Source: Planctomycetota bacterium | Lineage (GTDB): Bacteria; Planctomycetota; Phycisphaerae; Phycisphaerales; SM1A02 | Length of the DNA stretch: 64,000 bases | Direction: 5' to 3' | NCBI GenBank assembly: GCA_022568135.1 | Contig: JADFFQ010000002.1 | Span: 62,001-126,000, forward strand | In this document: piece by piece, positions 8,700 through 16,845 of the stretch | Layout: the number at the start of each line of letters is the position of its first letter | Numbering within the stretch: position 1 is the first letter of the stretch | Position numbers and translations under genes: made by a program | Notes under the pieces: generated by a model | What the model saw: the letters and a program-made list of their open reading frames with translations, nothing else | Databases searched by the model: none | Told to the model about the DNA's origin: nothing

Positions 8700-8918
8700 G
8701 TGCGGGAGCATATGTACAAGGTGACCGATCAAGCACCACGACCCGGCGAGCGAATCGGCATCGACGGCCGGCGGAGGCCGCCATTGCGGCTCGCCGTGGA
8801 GACGATCCGAATGGCCCGCGAGGCGGTTTCGACCCACCTGATCCTCTCGGCGAGACTGCGGACCGAGGTAGACCCAGACCTCGTTGGTGCTTTGGCTGCC
8901 CCGGAGAGCGCGAGATGA
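8700..8918 (+). CDS. Small protein leading the flagellar operon, unknown
   Basis: A 72-residue reading frame starts at GTG 8700, six bases after a perfect AAGGAG (8688-8693), and its stop overlaps the flgF start in ATGA (8915-8918). A good ribosome site plus a 4-bp overlap with a real gene is the normal look of the first gene of an operon, so I take it as coding. The protein is basic at the N-terminus (residues 10-30, Arg/Pro-rich) and helical after that (LAVETIRMAREAVSTHLILSA, written here as its core). It might be a FlgM-like regulator or chaperone by position, but no FlgM signature is visible. A second in-frame start is ATG 8712. Confidence 0.6.
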   Translation: MREHMYKVTDQAPRPGERIGIDGRRRPPLRLAVETIRMAREAVSTHLILSARLRTEVDPDLVGALAAPESAR

Positions 8919-9691
8919 ACTACGGGCTGTATCTTTCCGCCGCCGGCGTCATCACCAACCTGCATCGCCAGGACGTCCTCGCCAACAACCTGGCCAACGT
9001 CAACACGGTGGGCTTCAAACCCGACACCGTCTACACCCGTCAACGCCTGCCGCAGCGACAGGAGGCTACCCTGCCCATCGAGCCGCATTGGCTGCTGGAG
9101 CAGCTCGGAGGCGGACAAGCGGCCAACCCGACATACCTGAGCTTCCGCCAGGGCAACCTCTTGGAGACCGGCAACGACCTGGATCTGGCCATCGACGGTG
9201 ACGGGTTCCTCGTCGTCAGTGCCACCTCCGGCACCGGCAACGAGTCGATCCGATTGACCCGAGACGGCCGGCTGACTCTCAACGCCAATGGTGAGCTCAT
9301 CCTGGCCGCAACGGGCATGCGGGTGCTGGATGTCAACGATCAACCCATTCGGCTGGATGGTGCAGCAAAGGTTGAAATCAAATCGACCGGCGAGGTCATC
9401 CAGGACGGCCAGGTCCGAGCCACGATTCAGATCACCTCGCCTGCGGATCCGAGCAGATTGACCAAGGTCGGCGACAACCTGTTGCGCCTGAGTTCTTCCG
9501 GCCCAAATGAACGTGCCCCGGCCGGGGGACGGCTGGTTCAGGGGCACCTTGAGGCCAGCGCTGTGGACCCGATCATGACTCTGAACGCCATGATCAGCGC
9601 GACCAAGGCGGCGCAGGCCAACATCAAGTTGATGCAGTACCACGATCACATCATGGGCCAAGCCGTCAACACACTCGGCCGAGTAGCCTAA
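8915..9691 (+). CDS. flgF: Flagellar basal-body rod protein FlgF
   Basis: 258 residues; part of the proximal rod of the flagellar basal body, exported by the flagellar type III apparatus. The N-terminal heptad region holds the rod signature (AAGVITNLHRQDVLANNLANVNTVGFK, here residues ~8-34), the centre has DLAIDGDGFLVV, and the C-terminus has the matching coiled-coil half with the usual V(D)PIxxLxxMIxATKAAQANxxLMQ pattern. It is shorter than and distinct from the neighbouring FlgG. Start ATG 8915 has GGAG upstream with 8-nt spacing; the longer frame back to 8693 is out of keeping with the conserved N-terminus. The gene overlaps the small upstream gene by 4 bp. Confidence 0.92.
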   Translation: MNYGLYLSAAGVITNLHRQDVLANNLANVNTVGFKPDTVYTRQRLPQRQEATLPIEPHWLLEQLGGGQAANPTYLSFRQGNLLETGNDLDLAIDGDGFLVVSATSGTGNESIRLTRDGRLTLNANGELILAATGMRVLDVNDQPIRLDGAAKVEIKSTGEVIQDGQVRATIQITSPADPSRLTKVGDNLLRLSSSGPNERAPAGGRLVQGHLEASAVDPIMTLNAMISATKAAQANIKLMQYHDHIMGQAVNTLGRVA

Positions 9692-9695
9692 GCAT

Positions 9696-9723
9696 GTTTA
9701 GCCGTGCGCCGAAGGCGAACGCT
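9696..9723 (+). repeat. GTTTAGCCG-type palindromic repeat (degenerate)
   Basis: Begins GTTTAGCCG four bases after the flgF stop and continues with an imperfect hairpin (GCGCCGAAGGCG). It is the weakest member of the repeat family described in the findings, and lies between flgF and flgG. Confidence 0.45.
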
Positions 9724-9741
9724 TCCTGAAAGGACACCATC

Positions 9742-10551
9742 ATGGCCATCATTGCTCTTCATTCCGCCGCCACCGGGCTCAGCGCCCAGAGCACCGCCCT
9801 GGACGTGATCGCCAACAATCTCGCCAACGCAAACACCGATGGCTTCAAGGCCAGCCGGGTCAACTTCCAGGACCTGCTGTATATCGAGAAGGCCCAGGCG
9901 GGTTCGGTGAACGCCAACGGTGATCAGCGGCCGGTGGGCATCTATGTCGGCCTGGGCGTCAAGGTCGCCGGCACCCAACTGGACTTCCGAACGGGATCGG
10001 CCAACCGCACCGATCGGGATCTGGACGTGATGATCGACGGGCCAGGCTTCTTCCAAGTTAAGATCGACAATGATGTCGGCGAGGGATTCGGGTACACCCG
10101 CGCCGGCAACTTCGCGCTCAATTCAGAAGGCGAACTCGTGCTGATCACCGATCAGGGCCGGCGACTGGTCCCCAGCATTCAGATACCCGAGGGCGCGAGC
10201 AACATCTCCATCAGCGATGACGGCATTGTGACCGTTGACGTGCCAGGCCAGGTTGAACCGGACGAAGTCGGACAAATCGAGATCGCGACCTTCATCAATC
10301 CGGCGGGACTGAAGCAGATCGGCGAGAACCTCTTCATTCCCACCGCCGCCTCCGGAGACCCGTCAGTGGGCGACCCCGGCCAGAGCGGGCGAGGAATCCT
10401 TCGTCAAGGATTCATGGAAGGGTCCAACGTCGATCCCATCACTGAATTGGTGAATCTCATCCGCACCCAGCGCGCCTTCGAGCTCAACAGTCAGTCGCTC
10501 CAGGCCGCGGATGAAGTCCTTCAAACCCTTAGCAACCTCCGGCGGTTCTGA
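9742..10551 (+). CDS. flgG: Flagellar distal rod protein FlgG
   Basis: 269 residues; forms the distal rod that passes through the P and L rings. N-terminal signature LDVIANNLANANTDGFKASR at residues ~21-40; centre DLDVMIDGPGFFQV and YTRAGNFALNSEGELV; C-terminal GFMEGSNVDPITELVNLIRTQRAFELNSQ (as separate blocks), all textbook FlgG. Ribosome site AAAGGA lies 7 nt before the ATG. It follows flgF in the same operon with a degenerate palindromic repeat in the 50-bp gap. Very sure. Confidence 0.97.
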   Translation: MAIIALHSAATGLSAQSTALDVIANNLANANTDGFKASRVNFQDLLYIEKAQAGSVNANGDQRPVGIYVGLGVKVAGTQLDFRTGSANRTDRDLDVMIDGPGFFQVKIDNDVGEGFGYTRAGNFALNSEGELVLITDQGRRLVPSIQIPEGASNISISDDGIVTVDVPGQVEPDEVGQIEIATFINPAGLKQIGENLFIPTAASGDPSVGDPGQSGRGILRQGFMEGSNVDPITELVNLIRTQRAFELNSQSLQAADEVLQTLSNLRRF

Positions 10552-10586
10552 GCAAGGCACTAGGCCCTAGACATTAGGCACTAGCG

Positions 10587-11732
10587 ATGAAAGATCAAGT
10601 CATCCAGATAGGCAGTCAACTGGTGGGGCATCACGTTTCGCGGGCCGGCTTGCCCGGCCGCTTGACGCATCGCGTTGCGGCGATTGTGCTCGTCACCGTC
10701 GCCGGCGTCGGTCTCATCCGCCCGGCCATCGGCGACGAGGTCGCGCTGCGAAGCTCGGTGCGGCTGCCGGGGGGCGCAACGGTCGTGCATCTGGCGGGCA
10801 TCGCCACCCTGGCCGGGCCGCACGCCGAGCGCTGCGCCGACACGATCGTCGGCCAGGTCGGCGACCCCACGCAGGTGCTGGAGATCTCCATCGGGCAGGT
10901 GCGCCAAGCCCTCACCGAGGCCGGTGTGCACTGGGGAAAGGTGCAGCTCAGCGGCAGGAAGGTGATCGTCCGGCCACAGGGGCCTACGAACACGAGCCCA
11001 CCGCTGGCCATGGCGCCGGCTTCGATCACCAAGTCGGCCGGCCAACACGGGCCTGAGCGAAGCCTCGCAACAGAGGAGCCGGCGCAGGATCTGATCGAGC
11101 TTCCCACGCTACGAGGGGCCGTCGCCAGATTGATTGCGCAGGGCCTCCACACTGATCCAAGCGACCTGCGGCTCATCTTTGACGACGACGACGCGGCCTT
11201 TCTCAGCACCCGCGAAGAGGTCTTTCGCTTCGAGATCCAACCGTTGAGCAGCCTCGGCAGCAACCGAATCGAGTTGAACGTGCGAGCATGGTCGGCAGAT
11301 CGCGTCCAGCAAACGCAATCGTTGACCGTGCGGCCGATCATCAGGACCAACGTCGTCCTACCTCGCTACGACATCGACCGGGGTGTGCAACTGAGCGCTG
11401 AAGACTTGTCCGTCGAAGACCGGTGGCTCCCGCCGAGTCAATCCAGCGCGATGAGCACACTTGTCCAAGCCGTGGGGCGGGTGACGACAACCAGGCTGCG
11501 TGCGGGTCGCATGCTTCGTGCGAAAGACGTCAAGCGGGAGGTGCTCATTGAACGGGGCGACCGCGTCATGGTTCGCTGCCTCGTCGGCGGCGTGGTGATC
11601 AGCCTGGAGGCTGAGGCTCGTAGCGGCGGAGCCGAAAACGACCGGATCGAGTTACGCAAGCTCGGCGAGCGCGACACCTTCTTCGGTATCGTCACGGGAC
11701 CGGGGGCCGCCATCGTTGACCTGAGCCGCTAG
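10587..11732 (+). CDS. flgA: Flagellar P-ring assembly protein FlgA
   Basis: 381 residues, longer than enterobacterial FlgA (~220) because of an N-terminal part (about residues 45-230) beyond the conserved C-terminal region. The C-terminal ~140 residues carry the SAF-like domain: LPRYDIDRGVQLSAEDLSVED, GRVTTTRLRAGRMLRAKDV and RGDRVMVRCLVGGVVISLEA, typical of periplasmic P-ring chaperones. A hydrophobic segment at residues ~30-45 should act as signal or anchor. It sits between flgG and flgH, where planctomycetes and many other bacteria keep it. No flgI follows in the window, so the P-ring protein it serves is encoded elsewhere. Confidence 0.88.
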   Translation: MKDQVIQIGSQLVGHHVSRAGLPGRLTHRVAAIVLVTVAGVGLIRPAIGDEVALRSSVRLPGGATVVHLAGIATLAGPHAERCADTIVGQVGDPTQVLEISIGQVRQALTEAGVHWGKVQLSGRKVIVRPQGPTNTSPPLAMAPASITKSAGQHGPERSLATEEPAQDLIELPTLRGAVARLIAQGLHTDPSDLRLIFDDDDAAFLSTREEVFRFEIQPLSSLGSNRIELNVRAWSADRVQQTQSLTVRPIIRTNVVLPRYDIDRGVQLSAEDLSVEDRWLPPSQSSAMSTLVQAVGRVTTTRLRAGRMLRAKDVKREVLIERGDRVMVRCLVGGVVISLEAEARSGGAENDRIELRKLGERDTFFGIVTGPGAAIVDLSR

Positions 11733-11765
11733 ATAATCACCATCCTTGGCGACGGGAACACTGAG

Positions 11766-12542
11766 ATGAGCACCTATGCACAATTGAGGAACCGAATCAC
11801 GGATAGCCGAATCCGCGTCATCCTCATCGCCCCCATGTTTGCGAGCCTATGTTCGATCAACTCGATCGCCACGGCGCGGGAACCTGAACCCGCCGTTGAG
11901 CCGGTGACGAGTTCGCTCCTGGCTACGGCGACGGTGACGGTCGCGCCCGCCGGCCGTTCCGATGTGGCCGAGCCGCACGCTCTGCGCGATGTCAGCATGT
12001 TCGCGGTCGCCTCGCCCGAGTCGCGAGAATTCCAAAAGCACGATCTGATTCAGATCGTCGTGCGCGAGACCAGCCGCGTAGACACCCGCCACCAGCTTGA
12101 CGCCGAGAAGGAATACAGCATTGACGGCAGCATCCCAAGATGGCCGGCTCTGTCGCTGCGCGATCTGCTTGACCTCCGTATCGATCCCGGGCGCACCGGC
12201 GGTCGCCCGGAGCTTGAGCTGGAATTCAACAAGGGGTTCAGCGGCAACGGCCGATATCGCCGCCAGGACGACCTGACCGCCCGGCTCACCGCCGAAGTCA
12301 TCGAAGTGCTGCCCAACGGCAGCCTGGTGCTTGAAGCCCGGTCACACATCAAGACTGATGAGGAAGAATCAACGATCACGGTCACGGGCATCTGCCGACC
12401 CGAGGACGTCACGGCCGCCAACACCATCCTCTCCAATCAGATTCATGATCTGAAGATCGAGAAGATGCACGAAGGCGAACTCAAGAAGGCCAACGAGAAG
12501 GGCATCATTGCCAAGGTGCTCGACACGATCTTCGCGTTCTAG
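11766..12542 (+). CDS. flgH: Flagellar L-ring protein FlgH
   Basis: 258 residues; outer-membrane L-ring bushing of the basal body. The conserved core begins HDLIQIVVRETSRVD, runs through FSGNGRYRRQDDLTARLTAEVIEVLPNGSLVLEA (as three adjoining blocks) and ITVTGICRPEDVTAANTI, the FlgH signature. A hydrophobic segment at residues ~17-37 is a likely signal sequence; I do not see a clear lipobox, unlike E. coli FlgH. The C-terminal part is helical and charged. It ends the flagellar operon; trpS is convergent 38 bp downstream. flgI and flgJ, which often follow flgH in planctomycetes, are missing here. Confidence 0.92.
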   Translation: MSTYAQLRNRITDSRIRVILIAPMFASLCSINSIATAREPEPAVEPVTSSLLATATVTVAPAGRSDVAEPHALRDVSMFAVASPESREFQKHDLIQIVVRETSRVDTRHQLDAEKEYSIDGSIPRWPALSLRDLLDLRIDPGRTGGRPELELEFNKGFSGNGRYRRQDDLTARLTAEVIEVLPNGSLVLEARSHIKTDEEESTITVTGICRPEDVTAANTILSNQIHDLKIEKMHEGELKKANEKGIIAKVLDTIFAF

Positions 12543-12579
12543 GAAGGCTTGAGCCTTGAGGCTTGCAGGCTTGAGGCCG

Positions 12580-13653
12580 TCAGCGATATCGCAACTTGCG
12601 ATCGAAGAACTTCAAACACGCGGCGTCCTTCGCCATGGCCAGCGTTTCCTCAGCGACTTCGTTCGCTCTTGCGCAGCCGGCTTTGAGGATGTCGAGGATC
12701 GAGTCGTCATCGCCCTCGTAGAGCCCACGGCGCCGGCGCATCGGCGCCAGCAGCGCATTGACGGCCTCGGCGACCTCCGGCTTGATGTCCCCGTCACCGA
12801 TGTTGTCCCCGCGAGCATAGCGGTCTCTCAGCTCGGCCACCCGATCCTTGTCTTGGATGAACGTATCAACGTACTGGAACAAGGCGTTGTTCGGATCACC
12901 CGGCTCTGTGGGGCTTTGCCGGCCGGTGTAGATCTTGGCGATCTTCCGTTTCACTACTTGGGGGCTGTCCGTGATGAAGATGGCATTGTTCAGCGACTTG
13001 CTCATCTTCAACTTTCCATCGGTCCCAACCAGCCGTCCGACCCGGCCCACATCGGCGACGGGTAGGGGAAACACACCGCCGAGCTTGACGTGGTCGGCGT
13101 CCGCAGCCTGATCGGACACGCCGCAATAGAGCTGGTTGAACCGCCGGGCCACCTCGCGCGTGAGCTCGATGTGGGGGACTTGATCCTGGCCGACGGGCAC
13201 GCTGTGGGCTCGAAACGCCAGGATATCGGCGGTCTGACCGACCGCGTACAGGGGGAAGCCGAAGCTATACCGGTCGCCCAAACCGCGGTCTCTGATCTCC
13301 TCCTTGAGGGTGGGGTTGCGCATCACCCGATTGAACGGGAGCAACATCGCAAACAGGTAGGTCAGCTCCGAGATCGCCGGGACTTCCGTCTGTAGGAAAA
13401 TCGTTGAGCGATCGGGGTCGATCCCCATGGCCAGATAGTCCCGCACGATCTCCAGGCAATCGCGCCGAATATCGGCCGGCTCCTCAGCCCGGGTAGTGAA
13501 GGCGTGCATGTTGGCGATGATGAAATAGCAGTCGTGCGTCTCCTGAAGCTCAACGCGGCGCTTCACCGACCCCACATAATGGCCGAGGTGCAACTGCCCG
13601 GTGGGCGTGTCGCCTGTGAGGACGCGCGGCCTTGCGGAGCGGACGGTAGACAT
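12580..13653 (-). CDS. trpS: Tryptophan-tRNA ligase
   Basis: Charges tRNA-Trp. Class I signatures: HLGH at residues 22-25 (in TGQLHLGHYVG) and KMSKS at 216-220 (KLKMSKSLNNAI). 357 residues, the usual size. The Trp-specific region with DQVPHIELTREVARRFN is present. Start ATG 13653 gives MSTVRSARPRVLTGDTPTG, matching the family N-terminus. Convergent with flgH. Confidence 0.97.
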   Translation of the reverse strand: MSTVRSARPRVLTGDTPTGQLHLGHYVGSVKRRVELQETHDCYFIIANMHAFTTRAEEPADIRRDCLEIVRDYLAMGIDPDRSTIFLQTEVPAISELTYLFAMLLPFNRVMRNPTLKEEIRDRGLGDRYSFGFPLYAVGQTADILAFRAHSVPVGQDQVPHIELTREVARRFNQLYCGVSDQAADADHVKLGGVFPLPVADVGRVGRLVGTDGKLKMSKSLNNAIFITDSPQVVKRKIAKIYTGRQSPTEPGDPNNALFQYVDTFIQDKDRVAELRDRYARGDNIGDGDIKPEVAEAVNALLAPMRRRRGLYEGDDDSILDILKAGCARANEVAEETLAMAKDAACLKFFDRKLRYR

Positions 13654-13709
13654 AGGGCGGTACTGTAGCAGCCGGCCGCAACCTCGGCCGGTGGTTCATA
13701 AGGCGCAGA

Positions 13710-14663
13710 TCAACACAGTCCGGGGACCAGCAGTGGGGCCAGCGCGAGGTTCGCCGCGTTGAACAGGGCGTGCATGGTCACCGCCGCTGCCAGCCGCCCT
13801 GTCTTCTCGTATACCCACCCGAACCCCACGGACAGCACGAAGATCGCCGCCACCGCGTGCCACTGCGCCACATCGAGGTGCATCAGCGCAAAGATCACGC
13901 TCGTCGCGATGATTGCCGGCCAACGGCCCATCCCGACCTGCACCATCACCCGTTGAAGTATTCCCCGGTACATCACCTCCTCGAGAAGCGGGGCAGCGAT
14001 CACCACCAAAGCGACCATCACAAAGAACCATCCGTCCACGGGGCTGCTCAGAAGGAGATTCAGCGTCTCGTGGGCGATTGGATCGACCGGCTCATCGCCT
14101 AGGTGTTCCACAAGGTAGCCTGCCGCATATGAAGCGCACATAACCATCGGCCAGAAGACAAGCAACGCGCCGGCTCCAATGAGCGACGCGCGAAGCGGTC
14201 CCGGTCCGCCTCTGGCGGATCGAGCGGTCGCTCGCCAGCCAAGCCAGACGAATACCGCCACGATGATCGCCTGTCCCGCATACCGGCCGATCAGGAGCCT
14301 TGCCTGGTCCTCCAAGGGCCCAACGGTGATCTGATCGCCCCCGAGAAGGCCTTGGACGACAAGACCTCCGAGCTGGTCCAAGAGCAGCATGCCAAAGAAC
14401 ATCGCCGCCCCGGCCAGGGCTGAGAACGCCTCCGGTCGCCGCGGCGAACCAGCCAACCGATACCAGCGCCGCCAGATGAACAATCCAAGAGCAAGCGGCG
14501 CTGCGAGGACCCCTGTAACGATGAGTATGGTGAGACCGGCCGAGCTGATTTCGGGTCGCTGGGGCACCGCTTGAGTCGCGGCAAGCCAATCCTGCTCAAC
14601 CTGCCCGGCGGCGACCGATTCTCCACCGGCATACAGCATGAGTACGATACCTGCCATCCCCAT
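13710..14663 (-). CDS. CPBP family intramembrane metalloprotease
   Basis: About 317 residues with some eight hydrophobic segments. The C-terminal CAAX-protease/bacteriocin-processing (CPBP, Abi) domain has its motifs: LLEEVMYRGILQ (EExxxR), the FALMH block, and HALFNAAN near the end. These proteins cut membrane substrates within the bilayer; the bacterial substrates are mostly unknown. The start is uncertain: ATGs at 14663, 14657 and 14639 all fit a hydrophobic signal-like N-terminus. All of them touch or overlap the start of trpC on the other strand. The longer open frame to 15032 is only antisense to trpC. Confidence 0.8.
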   Translation of the reverse strand: MGMAGIVLMLYAGGESVAAGQVEQDWLAATQAVPQRPEISSAGLTILIVTGVLAAPLALGLFIWRRWYRLAGSPRRPEAFSALAGAAMFFGMLLLDQLGGLVVQGLLGGDQITVGPLEDQARLLIGRYAGQAIIVAVFVWLGWRATARSARGGPGPLRASLIGAGALLVFWPMVMCASYAAGYLVEHLGDEPVDPIAHETLNLLLSSPVDGWFFVMVALVVIAAPLLEEVMYRGILQRVMVQVGMGRWPAIIATSVIFALMHLDVAQWHAVAAIFVLSVGFGWVYEKTGRLAAAVTMHALFNAANLALAPLLVPGLC

Positions 14664-15489
14664 GACCAGTGTTCTCGACAAGATCATCGCCCGCAAACGG
14701 GTGGAGGTGGCCAAGGCCAAGTCCGCCACACCATTGGAGACGCTCAAACGGTGCGTTGCGGATATGGCACGCCCGCGAAACTTCTTTGGGGCGGTGGTCA
14801 ATGAGCGCATCGGTCGCCACACCCGGATCATCGCCGAGATCAAGAAGCGCAGCCCGTCCGCCGGCGTCATTCGCCAGGATTTTGACCCGGCACGCATCGC
14901 CAAACAGTACCACCAGGCCGGTGCGGCGGCGATCTCATGCGTCACCGACGAAGAGGACTTCGGCGGGCACCTCGGGTACATCCAACAAGTCCGGGACGCT
15001 GCTCCTCTGCCCGTGCTTCGCAAGGACTTCATCGTCGATCAATACCAGATATGGGAATCTCGGGCTGCCGGAGCCGACGCCGTGCTGCTGATCGCGGAGG
15101 TGCTTGAGGAAGGCAAGCTGCTGGACATGATGATCCTGGCACGCGAGCTCAGCATGACCAGCCTCGTCGAAGCACACGAAGTCGATCGGCTGCTGAAGGT
15201 GAGGCACTACATCGGCTTCCCCCATGCCGGCTATTCGCTGCTGGGCATCAACAATCGTGACCTCAAGACCATGAAAACCAACCTGTCGCACATCTTCCGC
15301 CTGCTGGAGTTTGTGGAGAACCGCAACGTCGTGGTGTGCGAGTCCGGCATCTGCTCTGGGGCCGACCTGGCACGGCTTCGCCAACGCGGGATCAACATCG
15401 CCATCGTGGGCGAGCATCTGCTTCGGCAGCCGGACCCCGGCCGGGCGTTGCGCGAGCTGCTCGGCCCAAAGCAGCCAACCGAGCGCTGA
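14662..15489 (+). CDS. trpC: Indole-3-glycerol phosphate synthase
   Basis: Closes the indole ring in tryptophan synthesis (CdRP to indole-3-glycerol phosphate). 275 residues of TIM barrel with EIKKRSPSAG at residues 59-68 (catalytic Lys and substrate phosphate contact), VLRKDFIVDQYQIWE, ADAVLLIAE, NNRDLKTM and the phosphate-binding VCESGI. The start is taken at ATG 14662 (MTSVLDKIIARKR), which matches the family; ATG 14638 in frame would add eight residues. No other trp gene is next to it. It overlaps or abuts the 5' end of the divergent CPBP protease gene, so their promoters must lie inside each other's coding sequence or be nearly leaderless. Confidence 0.95.
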   Translation: MTSVLDKIIARKRVEVAKAKSATPLETLKRCVADMARPRNFFGAVVNERIGRHTRIIAEIKKRSPSAGVIRQDFDPARIAKQYHQAGAAAISCVTDEEDFGGHLGYIQQVRDAAPLPVLRKDFIVDQYQIWESRAAGADAVLLIAEVLEEGKLLDMMILARELSMTSLVEAHEVDRLLKVRHYIGFPHAGYSLLGINNRDLKTMKTNLSHIFRLLEFVENRNVVVCESGICSGADLARLRQRGINIAIVGEHLLRQPDPGRALRELLGPKQPTER

Positions 15490-15498
15490 ACGTGTGCC

Positions 15499-16254
15499 GT
15501 GCGGTGCGACCTCATCATCCCAGCCCGCAACGAAGCCTCGAACATCGAGACCTTGTTCGACGCCCTGGAGCCGCTGCGTGGCCAGGTCGTGCGCCACATC
15601 ATCCTGGCCGACAACGCGTCGACCGACGGGACCGCCGACGCCGCCTCTGCCCGCGGCGCGATCGTGGTGCACGAGCCCAAACGAGGCTACGGAGCCGCCT
15701 GCCTCAAGGCCATCCAATGGATCAAACAACAAGACCCGCCGCCGGAAGCCGTGGCCTTCCTTGATGCGGACCTCTCCGATGATCCCGCTGCCTTGCCAAC
15801 ACTGCTTCAACCAATTGAGCGCGGCGAAGCCCAGATCGTCATCGGGTCACGCGTCCGACTCGCCGACCCGGGGGCGCTTAACCTTGCCCAACGCTTCGGC
15901 AACCGCCTGGCCTGTTGGCTCATGGCTCTGCTCACCGGCCGGCGGTACCGCGACCTCGGGCCGTTTCGTGCCCTGCGCTGGACGACAATGCAACGGCTGA
16001 ACATGAGGGATCGAACGTGGGGCTGGACGGTGGAGATGCAGACCAAGGCCGCCCTCATGCGTATCCCGACCGTTGAAGTTGACGTGCCTTATCGACCCCG
16101 GGCCGGCGGTCGATCCAAGGTCTCCGGCACGTTTTGGGGAGCTCTTGCCGCTGGAAGCAAGATCTTCTGGACCATCGGTGTCCTTTGGTGGAGGCACCGG
16201 TTTAGCCGCCGCTCGGAGAGCGGCGCGACGCGCGGGTCTGCGACCCGCGGCTAA
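15499..16254 (+). CDS. GT2 family glycosyltransferase (DPM-like)
   Basis: 251 residues with a GT-A fold: LIIPARNEASNIETL at the start, ILADNASTDGTAD, KRGYGAACLKAI, the metal-binding DxD in AFLDADLSDDP, and DLGPFRAL, a motif row typical of dolichol/polyprenol-phosphate mannosyl- or glucosyltransferase-like enzymes. It has no convincing membrane helices beyond a hydrophobic stretch near residue 220. GTG start 9 nt after trpC, so it is co-transcribed with trpC, though the pathways differ. The last ~15 residues (RRSESGATRGSATRG) are encoded by a palindromic repeat (16200-16256), which also supplies the TAA stop; the native C-terminus has been replaced or extended by the repeat. Confidence 0.85.
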   Translation: MRCDLIIPARNEASNIETLFDALEPLRGQVVRHIILADNASTDGTADAASARGAIVVHEPKRGYGAACLKAIQWIKQQDPPPEAVAFLDADLSDDPAALPTLLQPIERGEAQIVIGSRVRLADPGALNLAQRFGNRLACWLMALLTGRRYRDLGPFRALRWTTMQRLNMRDRTWGWTVEMQTKAALMRIPTVEVDVPYRPRAGGRSKVSGTFWGALAAGSKIFWTIGVLWWRHRFSRRSESGATRGSATRG

Positions 16255-16256
16255 AC
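16200..16256 (+). repeat. Full-length GTTTAGCCG palindromic repeat, type element
   Basis: 57 bp bounded by exact inverted ends GTTTAGCCG and CGGCTAAAC. Inside are two perfect hairpins: CCGCTC-GGA-GAGCGG and GCGGGTC-TGC-GACCCGC. The second hairpin and right end are nearly identical to the copy at 40577-40628. It covers the last codons and the stop of the glycosyltransferase gene. Confidence 0.85.
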
Positions 16257-16271
16257 ATTCGCCCCGATGCG

Positions 16272-16778
16272 TCAATCTTTCGGGAGCTCGTCCACCTTTG
16301 CAGCCTGTTCGGTGCGAAACTGGACCAGCTTCCTGCGCACACCTTCATCGGCGAGACCCAGGATCGCCGCGGCGAACAGCGCCGCGTTGACGGCGCCCGG
16401 CTTGCCGACGGCGAATGTCGCCACCGGGACACCGCTGGGCATCTGCACCATCGACAGCAGCGAGTCCAGTCCCTCCAGCGACCAGGCCTTCATCGGGCAT
16501 CCCAGGACCGGCAGATGGGTCTGCGCCGCAACCACCCCCGCAAGGTGAGCCGCGCCGCCAGCCGCACCGATCAGCACCTTCAGTCCGCGCTGCTCGGCTG
16601 AGCGACAATACTCCGCCAGCCGATCCGCCGAGCGGTGGGCTGAGATCACATTGCGTTCATGCGTGATGCCGAACCGAGTGAGCATCTGGCTGGCGTCCTT
16701 CATCACCGGCCAATCCGATTTGCTGCCCATCAGGATGCCGACCACCGCACCATCCACCGTCGTGTAGTCACTGCTCAT
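16272..16778 (-). CDS. purE: N5-carboxyaminoimidazole ribonucleotide mutase
   Basis: Moves the carboxyl group of N5-CAIR to give CAIR in purine synthesis. 168 residues with the PurE signatures GSKSDWPVM at residues ~17-25, [11 protein letters not shown], and the [20 protein letters not shown] core, ending in the normal C-terminal helix. Start ATG 16778 has an AGGAG six bases upstream on the minus strand, which settles it against the longer open frame to 17063. purK is not adjacent. It is divergent from asd with ~67 bp between. Confidence 0.95.
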   Translation of the reverse strand: MSSDYTTVDGAVVGILMGSKSDWPVMKDASQMLTRFGITHERNVISAHRSADRLAEYCRSAEQRGLKVLIGAAGGAAHLAGVVAAQTHLPVLGCPMKAWSLEGLDSLLSMVQMPSGVPVATFAVGKPGAVNAALFAAAILGLADEGVRRKLVQFRTEQAAKVDELPKD

Positions 16779-16810
16779 GCGTCGCTCCTGAGAAGCCAAC
16801 CTGGAGCGAT

Positions 16811-16818
16811 GGTACACT
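16811..16818 (+). promoter_or_regulatory. Candidate extended -10 (TGGTACACT) before asd
   Basis: TGGTACACT lies about 28 bases before the asd ATG. The same -10 word recurs before several genes in this window. No good -35 is seen here, so it would work as an extended -10 promoter. Confidence 0.35.
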
Positions 16819-16845
16819 TGTCGGCGTACTTTGCAGCGTCTCCCG

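Noticed and set aside
8729-9661. 310-aa minus-strand open frame
   Set aside because: Antisense to flgF, with no domain of its own.
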